This document shows, piece after piece, positions 33,494-42,763 of a stretch of 64,000 nt of DNA; within the stretch, counting starts at the first letter, position 1; each line of letters begins with the position of its first letter. The position numbers and the translations under genes were made by a program. The stretch covers positions 62,001-126,000 of the forward strand of contig NZ_BDBS01000009.1 of assembly GCF_001613105.1 (NCBI RefSeq), given 5' to 3'. The stretch is from Nocardia pseudobrasiliensis NBRC 108224 (GTDB lineage Bacteria; Actinomycetota; Actinomycetes; Mycobacteriales; Mycobacteriaceae). The notes beneath the pieces are model-generated. The model did no database searches. It was not told the DNA's origin and saw only the letters and a list, made by a program, of their open reading frames with translations.

Positions 33494-35155
33494 TCATGTG
33501 GTCAAAATTGTTCGGGCATTGCGGATTTCGGGGATTCCGAGCGCCCGGGCCGCGAGCAGGAAGACCGCGACGCCGATCGACGCGCCCGCCGCGAGGGTCA
33601 GCAGTCGGGCGAGCATCGGATCGGCGACCGCGTGCCGCGCGGCGGCCATGGCGATCAGACACGACCACCCGGCCAGCGCGGCGGCCCAGCTCGCGCGCGC
33701 GAAAGTGACTGCGACGGTGGAGAATCCGAGGAGTCCGTAGCGTCTGCGCAGCAAAAGATGCCCGGCGAGCGCGCCGACGAGGTAGGCGGCCGACCCGGCC
33801 ACGCTCAGCATCACCACCACCGCGTGATCGGGCAGCGCCGCGGCCGATACGGCCAGCACCGACACCTTGGTCGCCACCATAGCGAGGTTGATCAGCGTGG
33901 GCGTGCGAGTGTCGTTGTCGGCGTAGAACACTCGCATCTGCAGCATCACCAGGGCGAACGGCGCCAGCCCGAATGCCGACGCCGCCACCGCCGCACCGAT
34001 CAGCCGGGCCGAGTCCGCGTCCACGCGACCGGTGAACACCACCGCGGTGAATACCGGCCCGAGCAGCGCCATGGCCACCGTCATCGGCACCATGGCCACC
34101 GTGAGATACCGTGCGCCCCGGCCCAGATCGGCGATCACGGCCGGACGATCACCGGCCGCGGCGGCGCGCGACAGGCGCGGCATGAGCACCGTGAGCAGCG
34201 AGGCCGCGAGAATGCCGTAGGGAACCTGGAACAGCGGATCGGCGTAGGTGTACACCGAGATGCCGCCGTGATCGGAGGCGACGCGCATGGTGACCGCGAC
34301 GCCGATCTGGCTGATCGCGGCGTAGCACAGGACCCAGGTCAGCAGCGGCGTCGCGGCGCGCACCGGACGCCAAGTGTAGGGAATCGGCCGGACGCGGAAG
34401 TTCCAGTGAAAGCCGTTGCGCCGCAGTGCGACCGCTACCCACGCGGCCTGTCCCGCGATGCCCGCGGTGGTGCCGAGGCCGAGGGTGAGGACCTGCGCGG
34501 TGGTCATCGAGGTCGGCGTCAGCGTGACCGGCCCGGGCAGCAACACGAACACACCCGCCGTCGCCAGCACGACGACATTGTTGACCACCGGCGCCCACGC
34601 CGCCGCGGCGAAGCTGTCGCGGACATTGAGCACGGCGGTCAGCATTACCGTGATCCCGTAGAAGAAGATCTCCGGCAGCAGCAGGTACGCGAACAGCGTT
34701 GTGAGACCGCGCCGCTCGGCCCCGGCACCGAGCAATCGCACCAGCAGCGGCGCGCAGAGTACGGCCACGGCGGTGACCGCGGCCAGGCCGAGGACGGCCG
34801 CCACCAGTACCCGCTGGGTGAACTCGTGGGACCGGGCGCGGCCGAGCCCGCGCGACCGCATGAGCAGCGGCACGACGGCACTGGCGAATACGCTGCCGAG
34901 GATCAGCTCGTAGACCATGTTCGGCATATTGTTCGCGAGGTTGTACGAATCCCCGACGGCCGCCGCGCCGATCGCCGCGGCCACCACGATCGTCTTGGCG
35001 AATCCCGTGATCCGACTGATCAGTCCCGCGACGGCGACGTGTCCCCCGGCGCGGGCCAGACCCGGCTGCACCGAAAGTGGCTGCGTCGGAAGTGGCTGCG
35101 TCGGAAGTGGCTGTGTCGGAAGTGGCTGTGTCGGAAAGTTTCCGTAGTCGATCAC
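33494..35155 (-). CDS. murJ: MurJ/MviN-family lipid II flippase homologue
   Basis: Polytopic membrane protein of 553 residues with about 14 hydrophobic helices and the MurJ start (GLISRITGFAKTIVVAAAIGA). It belongs to the MOP exporter superfamily and would flip lipid-linked peptidoglycan precursors. It lacks the long cytoplasmic pseudokinase extension of the main mycobacterial MviN, so it may be a paralogue. The start is GTG at 35155 behind AAGGGGGA. Residues 8-27 form four TQPLP-type repeats before the first helix, encoded by a 15-bp tandem repeat. Confidence 0.88.
   Translation of the reverse strand: MIDYGNFPTQPLPTQPLPTQPLPTQPLSVQPGLARAGGHVAVAGLISRITGFAKTIVVAAAIGAAAVGDSYNLANNMPNMVYELILGSVFASAVVPLLMRSRGLGRARSHEFTQRVLVAAVLGLAAVTAVAVLCAPLLVRLLGAGAERRGLTTLFAYLLLPEIFFYGITVMLTAVLNVRDSFAAAAWAPVVNNVVVLATAGVFVLLPGPVTLTPTSMTTAQVLTLGLGTTAGIAGQAAWVAVALRRNGFHWNFRVRPIPYTWRPVRAATPLLTWVLCYAAISQIGVAVTMRVASDHGGISVYTYADPLFQVPYGILAASLLTVLMPRLSRAAAAGDRPAVIADLGRGARYLTVAMVPMTVAMALLGPVFTAVVFTGRVDADSARLIGAAVAASAFGLAPFALVMLQMRVFYADNDTRTPTLINLAMVATKVSVLAVSAAALPDHAVVVMLSVAGSAAYLVGALAGHLLLRRRYGLLGFSTVAVTFARASWAAALAGWSCLIAMAAARHAVADPMLARLLTLAAGASIGVAVFLLAARALGIPEIRNARTILTT
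35073..35132. repeat. 15-bp tandem repeat, four copies
   Basis: Four head-to-tail units of GGAAGTGGCTGYGTC on the plus strand, the first with one mismatch, encode the Pro-Gln-Thr-Leu repeats at the N-terminus of the MurJ homologue. The unit is a multiple of three, so copy-number change would keep the frame. Confidence 0.9.
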
Positions 35156-35228
35156 CGATCCCCCTTCAGTTCGCGGACATCGCCTCATGCTGCCGCGCGG
35201 AAGGGGGTTTTGTCGATTCCGGCCCCGT

Positions 35229-36302
35229 CTAGCGGAAGGGCGTGATTTCCGAAAGCCGGCCTGCCTGGACCTTATTGACCCATTCCGGATCGGCCAGCAA
35301 TGCGCGGCCGAGGGCGACGATATCGAATTCACCGCGTTCGAATTGCTGTTCCAGGACCCGCAGGCGCTGAGCCTGGGTCTCATCGATTCGATCGCCACGG
35401 AAGACGCTGTCGACCCCGACGGAACCGACCGTGATCACCGGCAAGCCGGTGATTTTCTTGGTCCAGCCAGCGAGACTCAGATCCTGTGCGTGCTCGGTGA
35501 ATTCGGGCAGCCAATGCCGCCGCAGAGAGGTGTGGAAGATATTCACTCCGGCATCGACCAGCGGAGTGAGCAGTTCCTCGAGTTCGCCCGGTGTTTCGGC
35601 GATTCGGGCGGTGTAGTCGACGCCCTTCCACTGTGAATAGCGGTAGATGATGGTGAATTCGGGGCCGACGGCCGCGCGGATGGCGGCCACCACGCGGGCG
35701 GGGAACGCGGCGCGGCGGCGCAAGGTCCCGCCATAGTCGTCGCCGCGGTGATTGGTTGCGGCCCAGAAGAATTCGTCGAGCAGATAGCCGTGAGCGCCGT
35801 GCAGTTCGATGCCGTCGAAGCCGAGTTCCCTGGCCAGCACGGCCGATTCGACATAGGAGCCCACCAGCGTGTCCAGATCTCCGGATTCCAGCGCCCGGCC
35901 GACCCGGCGTCCGGTGTAGTCGACGCCGGACGGGCTCACCGTCGGGCTCTCCGGCTCGAATTCGGGCTGCTCACCACGTTCGACGCCCAGATGCCACAGC
36001 TGCGGAACGATGGCCGAGCCCTCGGCGTGCACCGCCTCCACCACCGCGCGCCAGCCCTCGGCGCTGTCGCCGTAGAAGCGCGGCACCTCGGTGAGCGGAC
36101 CTGCGGCGGGTCCGCGGACGAGGGTGCCCTCGGTGACGATCAGACCCACGCCACCGGCCGCGTGGGCGCGGTAGTACTCGACATTCTCCGCATTCGGGAC
36201 ACCGCCCGGTGACTTCCTTCTCGTCATCGGGGCCATCGCGAATCTGTTTCGCAGTCGCAGTGATCCGGTATCGAACTCGGCGAAGAATTCATCGAGTGAC
36301 AT
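35229..36302 (-). CDS. Old Yellow Enzyme family ene-reductase (FMN)
   Basis: NADH:flavin oxidoreductase of 357 residues with the FMN barrel. Visible motifs are FAMAPMTR at strand 1, PQLWHLG, the HGAHGYLLDEFF substrate-His pair, RRAAFPARVV and the phosphate-binding IVALGRALLADPEW. It reduces activated C=C bonds. I chose ATG 36302, ten bases after AAAGGA; ATG 36311 is the alternative. It stands alone; regulation not visible. Confidence 0.88.
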   Translation of the reverse strand: MSLDEFFAEFDTGSLRLRNRFAMAPMTRRKSPGGVPNAENVEYYRAHAAGGVGLIVTEGTLVRGPAAGPLTEVPRFYGDSAEGWRAVVEAVHAEGSAIVPQLWHLGVERGEQPEFEPESPTVSPSGVDYTGRRVGRALESGDLDTLVGSYVESAVLARELGFDGIELHGAHGYLLDEFFWAATNHRGDDYGGTLRRRAAFPARVVAAIRAAVGPEFTIIYRYSQWKGVDYTARIAETPGELEELLTPLVDAGVNIFHTSLRRHWLPEFTEHAQDLSLAGWTKKITGLPVITVGSVGVDSVFRGDRIDETQAQRLRVLEQQFERGEFDIVALGRALLADPEWVNKVQAGRLSEITPFR

Positions 36303-36396
36303 GGAGCACATTTCCTTTCGGCGGGACCTCCAATTCTCTAGACAACGCCGATGACAGCGCGACCATTCCCGTGGCATCGGCCGCCTCGAATACGGA

Positions 36397-37434
36397 CTAG
36401 AAGCCGAAGCGCTCCCCGAGTTTCGAGACGCGGTCGCTCACTTCCTGTCCCACGGTGCTCACCGCCGCGCCCAGATCGCTGCCGAGATTGCGCACCGTGC
36501 GGATGAGCGGATCCTCGGACTGGTCGAAATCCTGGCGGTAGGTGCGGGCGGCCTCGCGGATCTCATCGCTGATGCGGGTGTTCCGATCCTGTTCGCGAAG
36601 TGGGTAGCGGCCGTCGAGGATTCGGTCGTATTCGCCCGAGGCGATCCAGCGGCGCAGTTCGGCCGCGCGCAGCACCGAGAACGGATGCGATTGCAGTTCC
36701 AGATTCAGCAGTTTCAGCACGCCGTCGCGCAGATCGCCGGTGCGGTCGTAGTCGTCGGCCTGTTCGAGGAAGGCGGCGTGGTTCATCTCCCGCACCATCG
36801 CGCCGCCCGCCTGTTTCATATGCACCCGCACCGACGCCTCGACATCCTGCCCGCACAGCAGGCCGGCCCGATCGCCGGACAGCTCGGATTTGCGGCTCCA
36901 TTCCATGAGCGCGGCCACGATGGCCCGCAGGGCCCAGCCACCGACGGGCATCCAGCCGATCGATCCGGCCAGGCGCAGCAGATGCATGAGCATCGTCCGA
37001 TACACCGCGTGCCCCGACATCGCATGTCCCAGTTCGTGTCCGATCGCGAACCGCAACTCCTCGACATCGAGCAGATCGACCAGTCCCGTGGTGAGCACGA
37101 TGAACGGCACATCCATTCCCACGGTGAACGCATTGGCCGCGGGATCCTGGATGACGAACATCTCCGGGGTCACCGGCGCGTCCAGAATCCGCACACAGTC
37201 CGCCCGCAGCTCGTGCAGGGTCCGGAACTGCCGCTCGTCCACCCGCACCGCGGTCGCCAGATACAGCAGTCGATGCTGACGCTCGCGCAGCAATCCCGAC
37301 AGCATGCGCAGCACGCTGTCGAACCCGCTCAACGACCGCAGCATCACCAGCGCGGTGCGATCGGCGGGATGCTCCCAGGCCCGGGTGCTGATCCCGGGAA
37401 ACTCACGGCGGATTCGATCCGGACTGTCGGTCAT
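36397..37434 (-). CDS. M48-family zinc metalloprotease
   Basis: Peptidase of 345 residues with the zinc motif HELGH (in IGHELGHAMSGH) and the third ligand Glu in KSELSGDRAG. A hydrophobic segment follows (LLRLAGSIGWMPVGGWALRAIVAAL). These enzymes act in membrane protein quality control, like HtpX. GGGGG precedes the ATG at 37434. The C-terminal 60 residues are a helical tail not typical of the catalytic domain. Confidence 0.85.
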   Translation of the reverse strand: MTDSPDRIRREFPGISTRAWEHPADRTALVMLRSLSGFDSVLRMLSGLLRERQHRLLYLATAVRVDERQFRTLHELRADCVRILDAPVTPEMFVIQDPAANAFTVGMDVPFIVLTTGLVDLLDVEELRFAIGHELGHAMSGHAVYRTMLMHLLRLAGSIGWMPVGGWALRAIVAALMEWSRKSELSGDRAGLLCGQDVEASVRVHMKQAGGAMVREMNHAAFLEQADDYDRTGDLRDGVLKLLNLELQSHPFSVLRAAELRRWIASGEYDRILDGRYPLREQDRNTRISDEIREAARTYRQDFDQSEDPLIRTVRNLGSDLGAAVSTVGQEVSDRVSKLGERFGF

Positions 37435-37503
37435 CTGGCCCCCATTTCGACGTCGAATGCAACCATCTGATCCCATCGCGGGCGCGAGGGCAAGATGTGA
37501 CCG

Positions 37504-38673
37504 TCACCGGTCCCGACCCAGCCGGAATCGCAGTGGTGGTTCGGCGTATTCCTCGCGGGTGTGGGCGATCCAGCCGATGGTGCGGGCCAGGGCGAACAGG
37601 GATTCGCCGGTGTCCGGGCGCATTCCGAACGCGTGCATGAGGATTGCCACGGCCAGGTCGATATTGGGCAGGGTGGTCCAGGCCGGGCCCAGCTGGGCGG
37701 TGATGGTGTCCAGCGCCGAGAAGGCCGGTGCGGCTTCGGGAATGGGGCGCAGCAGGCCGAACAGGTGCTCGGCGCGCGGGTCGCGGGTTCGGTAGACCAG
37801 GTGGCCGAAGCCGGGAATGCGATTGCCGAGGCGTAGTTGTTCGGAGAGCGTGCCGACGGGGTCGGCGATCGCGTCGGCGAGGAAGCGGTGGGCGAGAGTG
37901 CTTGCGGCGCCGTGGAATCGGCTGTCGAGTGCGCCCAGCCCGGCGCCGACCGCGCCGTAGGGATGGACGCGGGCGCTGGCGGCGACCCGGACCGCGACCG
38001 TGGATACGGCCAGGGTGTGATCGGCCAGCAGGGTCAGCGTGGTGTCGAGCAGATCGGCGCGCGGGTCTCGATCGGTCACGCACGGCCACAACCGCTCACC
38101 CAGCGTCCCCTCGCGCGAGGCGGGGCCGAAGCAATCGGCCTCGACGGCGAGAATCGTTCGCGCCGTGCGTAATACGCCGTGTTCGGACAGATCGAATCGC
38201 AGCTGGTCGCTGGCGCCCGCGACGGTCACCGCCACCCGCATCCGATCGGCGATGCGCGCCTGCGGCCCGAGGGTGGCGGCGGCCGTGCGCGCCGCGGTGA
38301 GGATTTCGACCGGGGCCTCGATCGCCTGCGGCGCGCCGAGCTCCCCGGTCCACAGCAGCGTCGCGACCGATTCCACCGCGACGACGCCCGCCAACTCGGT
38401 CACATCATGCCCGCGATAGAACAGCCGATCGTCGTCGATGACCGAGATCGCGGTCATGACATCGCCGAGCGCGCCGCCGCGGCTCGAACCGCGCCGCCGA
38501 CGCGCGAGCCGGACGACCTCGTCCTCGGCGAACAGGCTGCCGCGCCGCCCGGGAGCGTCGATCTTGGTCAGCAGCCCACGGCTGACATAGGCGTAGACGG
38601 TCGCGGGCTTGATGTCGAGACGCTGCGCCACCTCCTCGGTAGTGAGGTGGCGTACGTCACTCTCCTCGCTCAT
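37504..38673 (-). CDS. Citrate synthase-family protein with N-terminal MerR-type DNA-binding domain
   Basis: Fusion of 389 residues. The first 60 are a helix-turn-helix (LTTEEVAQRLDIKPATVYAYVSRG) of the MerR/excisionase type. The rest is a short citrate synthase domain with HGAASTLAHRF, GFGHLVYRTRDPR and NIDLAVAILMHAFG. The active-site Asp region is diverged from the NVEFYAG of the neighbour, so it may be a regulator using the enzyme fold as sensor. It is divergent from citA across a repeat element. ATG 38673 has AAAGG upstream; TTG 38691 is an alternative. Confidence 0.85.
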   Translation of the reverse strand: MSEESDVRHLTTEEVAQRLDIKPATVYAYVSRGLLTKIDAPGRRGSLFAEDEVVRLARRRRGSSRGGALGDVMTAISVIDDDRLFYRGHDVTELAGVVAVESVATLLWTGELGAPQAIEAPVEILTAARTAAATLGPQARIADRMRVAVTVAGASDQLRFDLSEHGVLRTARTILAVEADCFGPASREGTLGERLWPCVTDRDPRADLLDTTLTLLADHTLAVSTVAVRVAASARVHPYGAVGAGLGALDSRFHGAASTLAHRFLADAIADPVGTLSEQLRLGNRIPGFGHLVYRTRDPRAEHLFGLLRPIPEAAPAFSALDTITAQLGPAWTTLPNIDLAVAILMHAFGMRPDTGESLFALARTIGWIAHTREEYAEPPLRFRLGRDR

Positions 38674-38693
38674 GACCTGCGCCTTTCCCAACT

Positions 38694-38716
38694 ATATTGA
38701 CTTGATCAATATTGAC
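38694..38716. promoter_or_regulatory. Repeat element between divergent citrate synthase genes
   Basis: ATATTGA and TCAATAT form a 7-bp inverted repeat around CTTGA (38694-38712), and ATATTGAC is also directly repeated (38694-38701 and 38709-38716). A TATAGT -10-like box for the minus-strand gene (38691-38696) overlaps it. It is a good candidate operator for the MerR-type domain protein. Confidence 0.55.
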
Positions 38717-38761
38717 TGTGATCGATGGTAGTCGCACTGTTCAGTACAGGAGGTTCTGAGC

Positions 38762-39922
38762 ATGACGACCAATGGCACCGAACTCGTCGACGTCCCCGCG
38801 GGCCTGCGCAATGTGGTGGCCGCCGACACCCGACTCGGCGATGTTCGCGGGACGGAAGGCTTCTACCACTACCGCCAGTACTCCGCGATCGACCTCGCGA
38901 CCGCCTGCGGTTTCGAGCAGGTGTGGTTCCTGATGTTCGAGGGACGACTACCCGACGACCACGAGCTGGCCGACTTCGGCGAACGCATCGCCCGATTACG
39001 TGCCCTGCCAAGGGAATTGGAGCCGGTTCTGGCGGCGGCCGCGGCCGCCGGCAGCGAGTTCCGGCCGATCGCCGGACTGCGCACGGCGCTGTCGATGCTG
39101 GCCGCCGTGCGCGATCTGCGCCCTCTGTGGGATACCGACGCCCCAACCCATCGCGCGGACGCGCTGCTGATCTGCGCGGTCACCCCCACGATCCTGGCCG
39201 CCCTGTATCGGCTGCGCCACGGCCTGGAACCCATTGCGCCGCAAGCCGATCTGCCGACCGCGGCGAACTGGCTGTACATGCTGACCGGAGAACTCCCCGA
39301 TCCCGCCGCCGCACGCGCGGTCGAACGATATCTGATCGCCACCATCGATCACGGCTTCAACGCGTCCACCTTCACCGCCCGCACCGTCGCCTCTACCGGA
39401 GCCGATATCGCCTCGGCCGTCATCGCCGCCCTGGGCGCGTTCTCCGGCCCGCTGCACGGCGGCGCACCCGACCGCGCGCTGGACAGCCTCGACGAGATCG
39501 GCGCGCCCGACCGGATCGACGAATGGGTGCGCGCGAAAATCGAACGGGGCGAGCGCATCATGGGATTCGGGCACGCGGTCTACCGCACCGACGATCCCCG
39601 CTCGCTCATGCTGCGCGAGATCGCCACCGCACTCGGCGGCGACCTGGTCGGCTTCGCCACGCTGGTCGAGCGGCGCGTCGTGGAGATCCTCGCCGAACTC
39701 AAACCCGGCCGCCGTCTCTACGCCAATGTCGAGTTCTACGCCGGTGTCGTCATGGAACTGTGCGGCATCCCGCGCAGCATGTTCACCCCGACCTTCGCGG
39801 TCAGCCGCGTCGTCGGCTGGTCAGCCAACGTCCTCGAGCAGGCCGCCGACCCGCGCATCATCCGTCCGGCCGCCCGCTACATCGGACCGCCCGCGCCGCA
39901 ACCCATTTCGACGCGGGGCTGA
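38762..39922 (+). CDS. citA: Citrate synthase 2 / methylcitrate synthase (CitA-type)
   Basis: Enzyme of 386 residues condensing acetyl-CoA (or propionyl-CoA) with oxaloacetate. Active-site motifs are DHGFNAST, GPLHGGAP, GFGHAVYR and NVEFYAGVVME. The Glu in the last motif replaces the textbook Asp, as I recall for actinobacterial CitA-type proteins. GGAGG stands 8 bases before the ATG. It diverges from the HTH-citrate synthase fusion, its probable regulator. Confidence 0.88.
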   Translation: MTTNGTELVDVPAGLRNVVAADTRLGDVRGTEGFYHYRQYSAIDLATACGFEQVWFLMFEGRLPDDHELADFGERIARLRALPRELEPVLAAAAAAGSEFRPIAGLRTALSMLAAVRDLRPLWDTDAPTHRADALLICAVTPTILAALYRLRHGLEPIAPQADLPTAANWLYMLTGELPDPAAARAVERYLIATIDHGFNASTFTARTVASTGADIASAVIAALGAFSGPLHGGAPDRALDSLDEIGAPDRIDEWVRAKIERGERIMGFGHAVYRTDDPRSLMLREIATALGGDLVGFATLVERRVVEILAELKPGRRLYANVEFYAGVVMELCGIPRSMFTPTFAVSRVVGWSANVLEQAADPRIIRPAARYIGPPAPQPISTRG

Positions 39923-39934
39923 ACGGCGCGGCCC

Positions 39935-40924
39935 TCACAGGCGCGGCCGGAATTCCAGCGCGGTCCGGCTGTCCGACACCGCAGTCGCGGCCTGGAATAC
40001 GAGACCACAGTCCGCGGCCAATTCGGTCAGTTCCGCCACGGTCCGCTCGCGGCCGTCGAAGCACATCAGCATGAACAGATCCATCGCGGTGCCCACGCCC
40101 GCGCCCCGGATCGGCTCGATCACCACCACGACGCCGTTCGGGCGGGCGGCACGGGCGCATTCGGCGAGAATCGCGCACGCGTGCTCGTCGTTCCAGTCGT
40201 GCAGGATGTCGGACAGGACGTAGGCGTCGGAGCCGCTGGGCAGCGGGTCGAAGAAGCTGCCCGCGATGGTGGTGGCACGGTCGGTCAGATCGGCCGAGGC
40301 GAATCGATCGGCGGCCGCGGCGGCGGTGGGTGCGAGGTCCAGCAGCCGTCCGCCGACGCCGGGGTGGGCGCGCAGGATCGCCGCGAGCAGCGTGCCGTCG
40401 CCCCCGCCGACGTCGAGGATGTCGGTGAAGCGACTCCAGTCGAAACGTTTGGCGATCTGCCGGGCCTGAATTCGGAAGCGCCAGTTCATCTGCGCGTCGA
40501 AGGAGCTCCGCAGCGCGGGTTCGGCGTCGAGATCGGCCCAGAACTGCTGCCCGTATCGCAGCGGATAGGCGGGCTTGCCCGTGGTGATGGTGTACAGCAG
40601 TTCGACGAACGCGAGTTCGGCGCGCCCGCCCGCGGTGTTGATATCGAGCAGCGGGTTGAAATCGCGCATCTGCTGACCGAGGCCTGTGGGGCGATAGCGG
40701 CCGGATCGCGGGTCCAGCTCGAACACGTCCATCGCGACCAGATGATCGAGCAGTCGCCGTAGGGCCGGGGCGGAAGTGGCTGTGCGAGCGGCGAGTTGGT
40801 CGGCCGTCTCCCCCGCGCCGCTCGCATGCTCCACCAGCCTCAGGGTCGCGGCCACCCGAATGGCCATCGGCGTGGCCAGATCCGCCAAGGCCATGATCGA
40901 ACGTGAATTCTGCGGCGTGCTCAC
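39935..40924 (-). CDS. SAM-dependent O-methyltransferase (Methyltransf_2 type)
   Basis: Protein of 329 residues with an N-terminal winged-helix dimerisation domain (LADLATPMAIRVAATLRLVEH) and a C-terminal SAM fold (ILDVGGGDGTLL, LSDILHDWNDEHA). It resembles CrtF/hydroxyneurosporene and polyketide O-methyltransferases. The GTG at 40924 follows a run of six G; ATG 40894 is the alternative. It is convergent with citA, 12 bases away. Substrate unknown. Confidence 0.87.
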   Translation of the reverse strand: MSTPQNSRSIMALADLATPMAIRVAATLRLVEHASGAGETADQLAARTATSAPALRRLLDHLVAMDVFELDPRSGRYRPTGLGQQMRDFNPLLDINTAGGRAELAFVELLYTITTGKPAYPLRYGQQFWADLDAEPALRSSFDAQMNWRFRIQARQIAKRFDWSRFTDILDVGGGDGTLLAAILRAHPGVGGRLLDLAPTAAAAADRFASADLTDRATTIAGSFFDPLPSGSDAYVLSDILHDWNDEHACAILAECARAARPNGVVVVIEPIRGAGVGTAMDLFMLMCFDGRERTVAELTELAADCGLVFQAATAVSDSRTALEFRPRL

Positions 40925-41019
40925 TATCCCCCCGAACTCTCGCGCCGGCTCGATGCCGACCCTGATCACGATAGCGTTCCGGGCCGACACACCACGAAAG
41001 GCGTTCTCCGGCAGCGGCC

Positions 41020-41355
41020 TCAGCCCTCCGGATAGAAGACGAACAGCGTGCAGCCGGTCGCGGTCGCGGGGACGTGCCAGGAACCGGCCGGAGCGTGTAG
41101 GAAGGTTCCGGCCGGATAGTCCCGCGCGCCATCGTTGAAGGTGCCCGCGACGACGTAGACCTCCTCCGGTCCGGGCTCGTGATAGTCGCGGCGCGGCCAC
41201 GACGTTCCCGGATCCATTTCCAGCACATTGGCGTGCGCGCCGGACGGTCCGGTCCACAGCGGCCGTAGCCGAATGCCCGGAAAAAGTTCGCGCACAGGCA
41301 CTTCGGTGACGGCGACGGAGGTGTAGCCCGGTTGGTTCAAGATCTCGGAGTGCAT
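41020..41355 (-). CDS. Single-domain cupin protein
   Basis: Cupin of 111 residues with a first metal motif in YHEPGPEEVYVVAG (Glu-Glu and a preceding His) and a second motif around HAPAGSWHVP. It resembles ChrR-type or quercetinase-like cupins. It is divergent from the GlxA-type regulator with 71 bases between, and is probably its target. Confidence 0.8.
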   Translation of the reverse strand: MHSEILNQPGYTSVAVTEVPVRELFPGIRLRPLWTGPSGAHANVLEMDPGTSWPRRDYHEPGPEEVYVVAGTFNDGARDYPAGTFLHAPAGSWHVPATATGCTLFVFYPEG

Positions 41356-41426
41356 ATCCGCCAGCCTGCCGCGCGCGAACGGCCCCGGACAGTGTCGGGT
41401 TGGACACCGAGGGGTACATTTCTGCC

Positions 41427-42362
41427 ATGCATCGCGTGGTGGCCCTGGTGCGGCCGGTGCAGTCGACCTTCGAGCTCGGCTGCGCCGTGGAGGTTTTCGG
41501 CACCGAACGGGCGGCGGTGCCGCGGTACTACGAATTCGAGGTGTGTGCCGAAACACCCGGTCCGGTGCCGACGACGGCCGGATACGCGATCTCGGTGCCG
41601 AACGACCTCTCCGCGCTGGCCTCGGCGGATACCGTGCTCATCCCGGGCTGGACGCCGGTCGAGACGCCGCTGTCGGATCCGGTCCGCGACGCGCTGCTGC
41701 GGGCGCACGCTCGCGGGGCGCGGCTGGTCACCATCTGTTCCGGGGTGTTCGCGCTGGCCCGCACGGGACTGCTCGACGGCCGTTCGGCCACCACGCACTG
41801 GGAGCGGGCCGCGCAGCTGCGACGCGAGTTCCCGCGCGTGCGAGTGGAACCGGATCGGCTCTACATCGATCACGGCGATGTGGCCACCAGCGCCGGAGCG
41901 GGTGCGGGCATCGATCTGTGCCTGCATCTGGTCCGCCGCGATCACGGTGCCGCGCATGCGGCGCTCATCGCGCGTCATATGGTGATGCCCCCGCATCGCG
42001 AGGGCGGCCAGGCCCAGTACGCGCCACCCCCGCCGCCCGGCGACGCGCTGGACGGACTGCTCGAATGGGCCGAGGCGCGCGTCGGAACGTCGCTGTCCGT
42101 GGGCGATATGGCCGCGCGGCTCAACGTCTCGCCTCGAACCTTGGCGCGCCGCTTCGCCGAACAGCTCGGCACGAGTCCCGGCGCATGGCTGCTGTCGCGC
42201 CGGGTGACCGAGGCGCGCACCCTGCTCGAGGAGACCGATCTACCGGTGGACGCCATCGCCTGCCGCGTCGGCCTCACCTCGGCGGTCAATCTGCGCCGCC
42301 GCTTCCGCGCCCAGGTCGGGACGACGCCGGGTGCATATCGGCGGGCCTTCCGGCTGCGATGA
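41427..42362 (+). CDS. GlxA/AraC-family transcriptional regulator with DJ-1/PfpI domain
   Basis: Regulator of 311 residues. The N-terminal DJ-1/PfpI domain has the nucleophile region VTICSGVFALA, and the C-terminal AraC domain has two helix-turn-helices (LSVGDMAARLNVSPRTLARRF and DAIACRVGLTSAVNLRRRF). Such proteins usually activate genes nearby. It diverges from the cupin gene. The ATG at 41427 starts the conserved part; an earlier TTG is open but not needed. Confidence 0.9.
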   Translation: MHRVVALVRPVQSTFELGCAVEVFGTERAAVPRYYEFEVCAETPGPVPTTAGYAISVPNDLSALASADTVLIPGWTPVETPLSDPVRDALLRAHARGARLVTICSGVFALARTGLLDGRSATTHWERAAQLRREFPRVRVEPDRLYIDHGDVATSAGAGAGIDLCLHLVRRDHGAAHAALIARHMVMPPHREGGQAQYAPPPPPGDALDGLLEWAEARVGTSLSVGDMAARLNVSPRTLARRFAEQLGTSPGAWLLSRRVTEARTLLEETDLPVDAIACRVGLTSAVNLRRRFRAQVGTTPGAYRRAFRLR

Positions 42363-42390
42363 TCAGCGAAAAAGCTCCACGGGACGCGCA

Positions 42391-42763
42391 ATTCGTCATA
42401 TGCGGTGCCGATCTCGCGGCGGCACAGACGTTGGCGAGCCGATTCGTCGGTGCAGGTCAATAGGACGGCGGTCAGCGCCGGGTGGTCGCCCATCGCCGCG
42501 GTCAGCTCGGCGGTGACGGGACCGAGGACGGCGGCCGTATTGATGTAGATCAGGCGGCGATAGCCCAGCTCGCGATAGTTGGACCACATCGCGGCCAGAT
42601 TCCGTTCGGCCAGTCCGTATTCGGAGGTCGAGGGATGGGCCATATCGAGAAAGTCACCCTCGATCAGGCAGTGCCGCACCCCGGCCTCGGACAACCGGGC
42701 ATGCGCCTCGAGGCCGACACTGCTCTTGCCGACCCCCGATGAACAGGGCGGCGGTACGGTCAC
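42391..42763 (-). pseudogene. Truncated P-loop kinase-like gene
   Basis: An open frame starting GTG at 42763 (overlapping the DinB stop as GTGA) has a P-loop CSSGVGKSS, the GDFLDMAHP segment and LTCTDESARQRLCRREIGTAYDE, as in small AAA/shikimate-kinase-like ATPases of actinobacteria. After about 42391 the similarity stops and the frame runs on for 400 bases antisense to the AraC gene. So the 3' end appears lost or frameshifted. It may still be a relic or produce a non-functional protein. Confidence 0.6.

Noticed and set aside
35073..35132. CRISPR-like repeat
   Set aside because: The 15-bp units are contiguous without spacers and code for a protein repeat.
33182..35245. 687-codon plus-strand frame opposite the MurJ homologue
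   Set aside because: Arg/His-rich low-complexity translation without motifs; the minus strand has a clear 14-helix protein.
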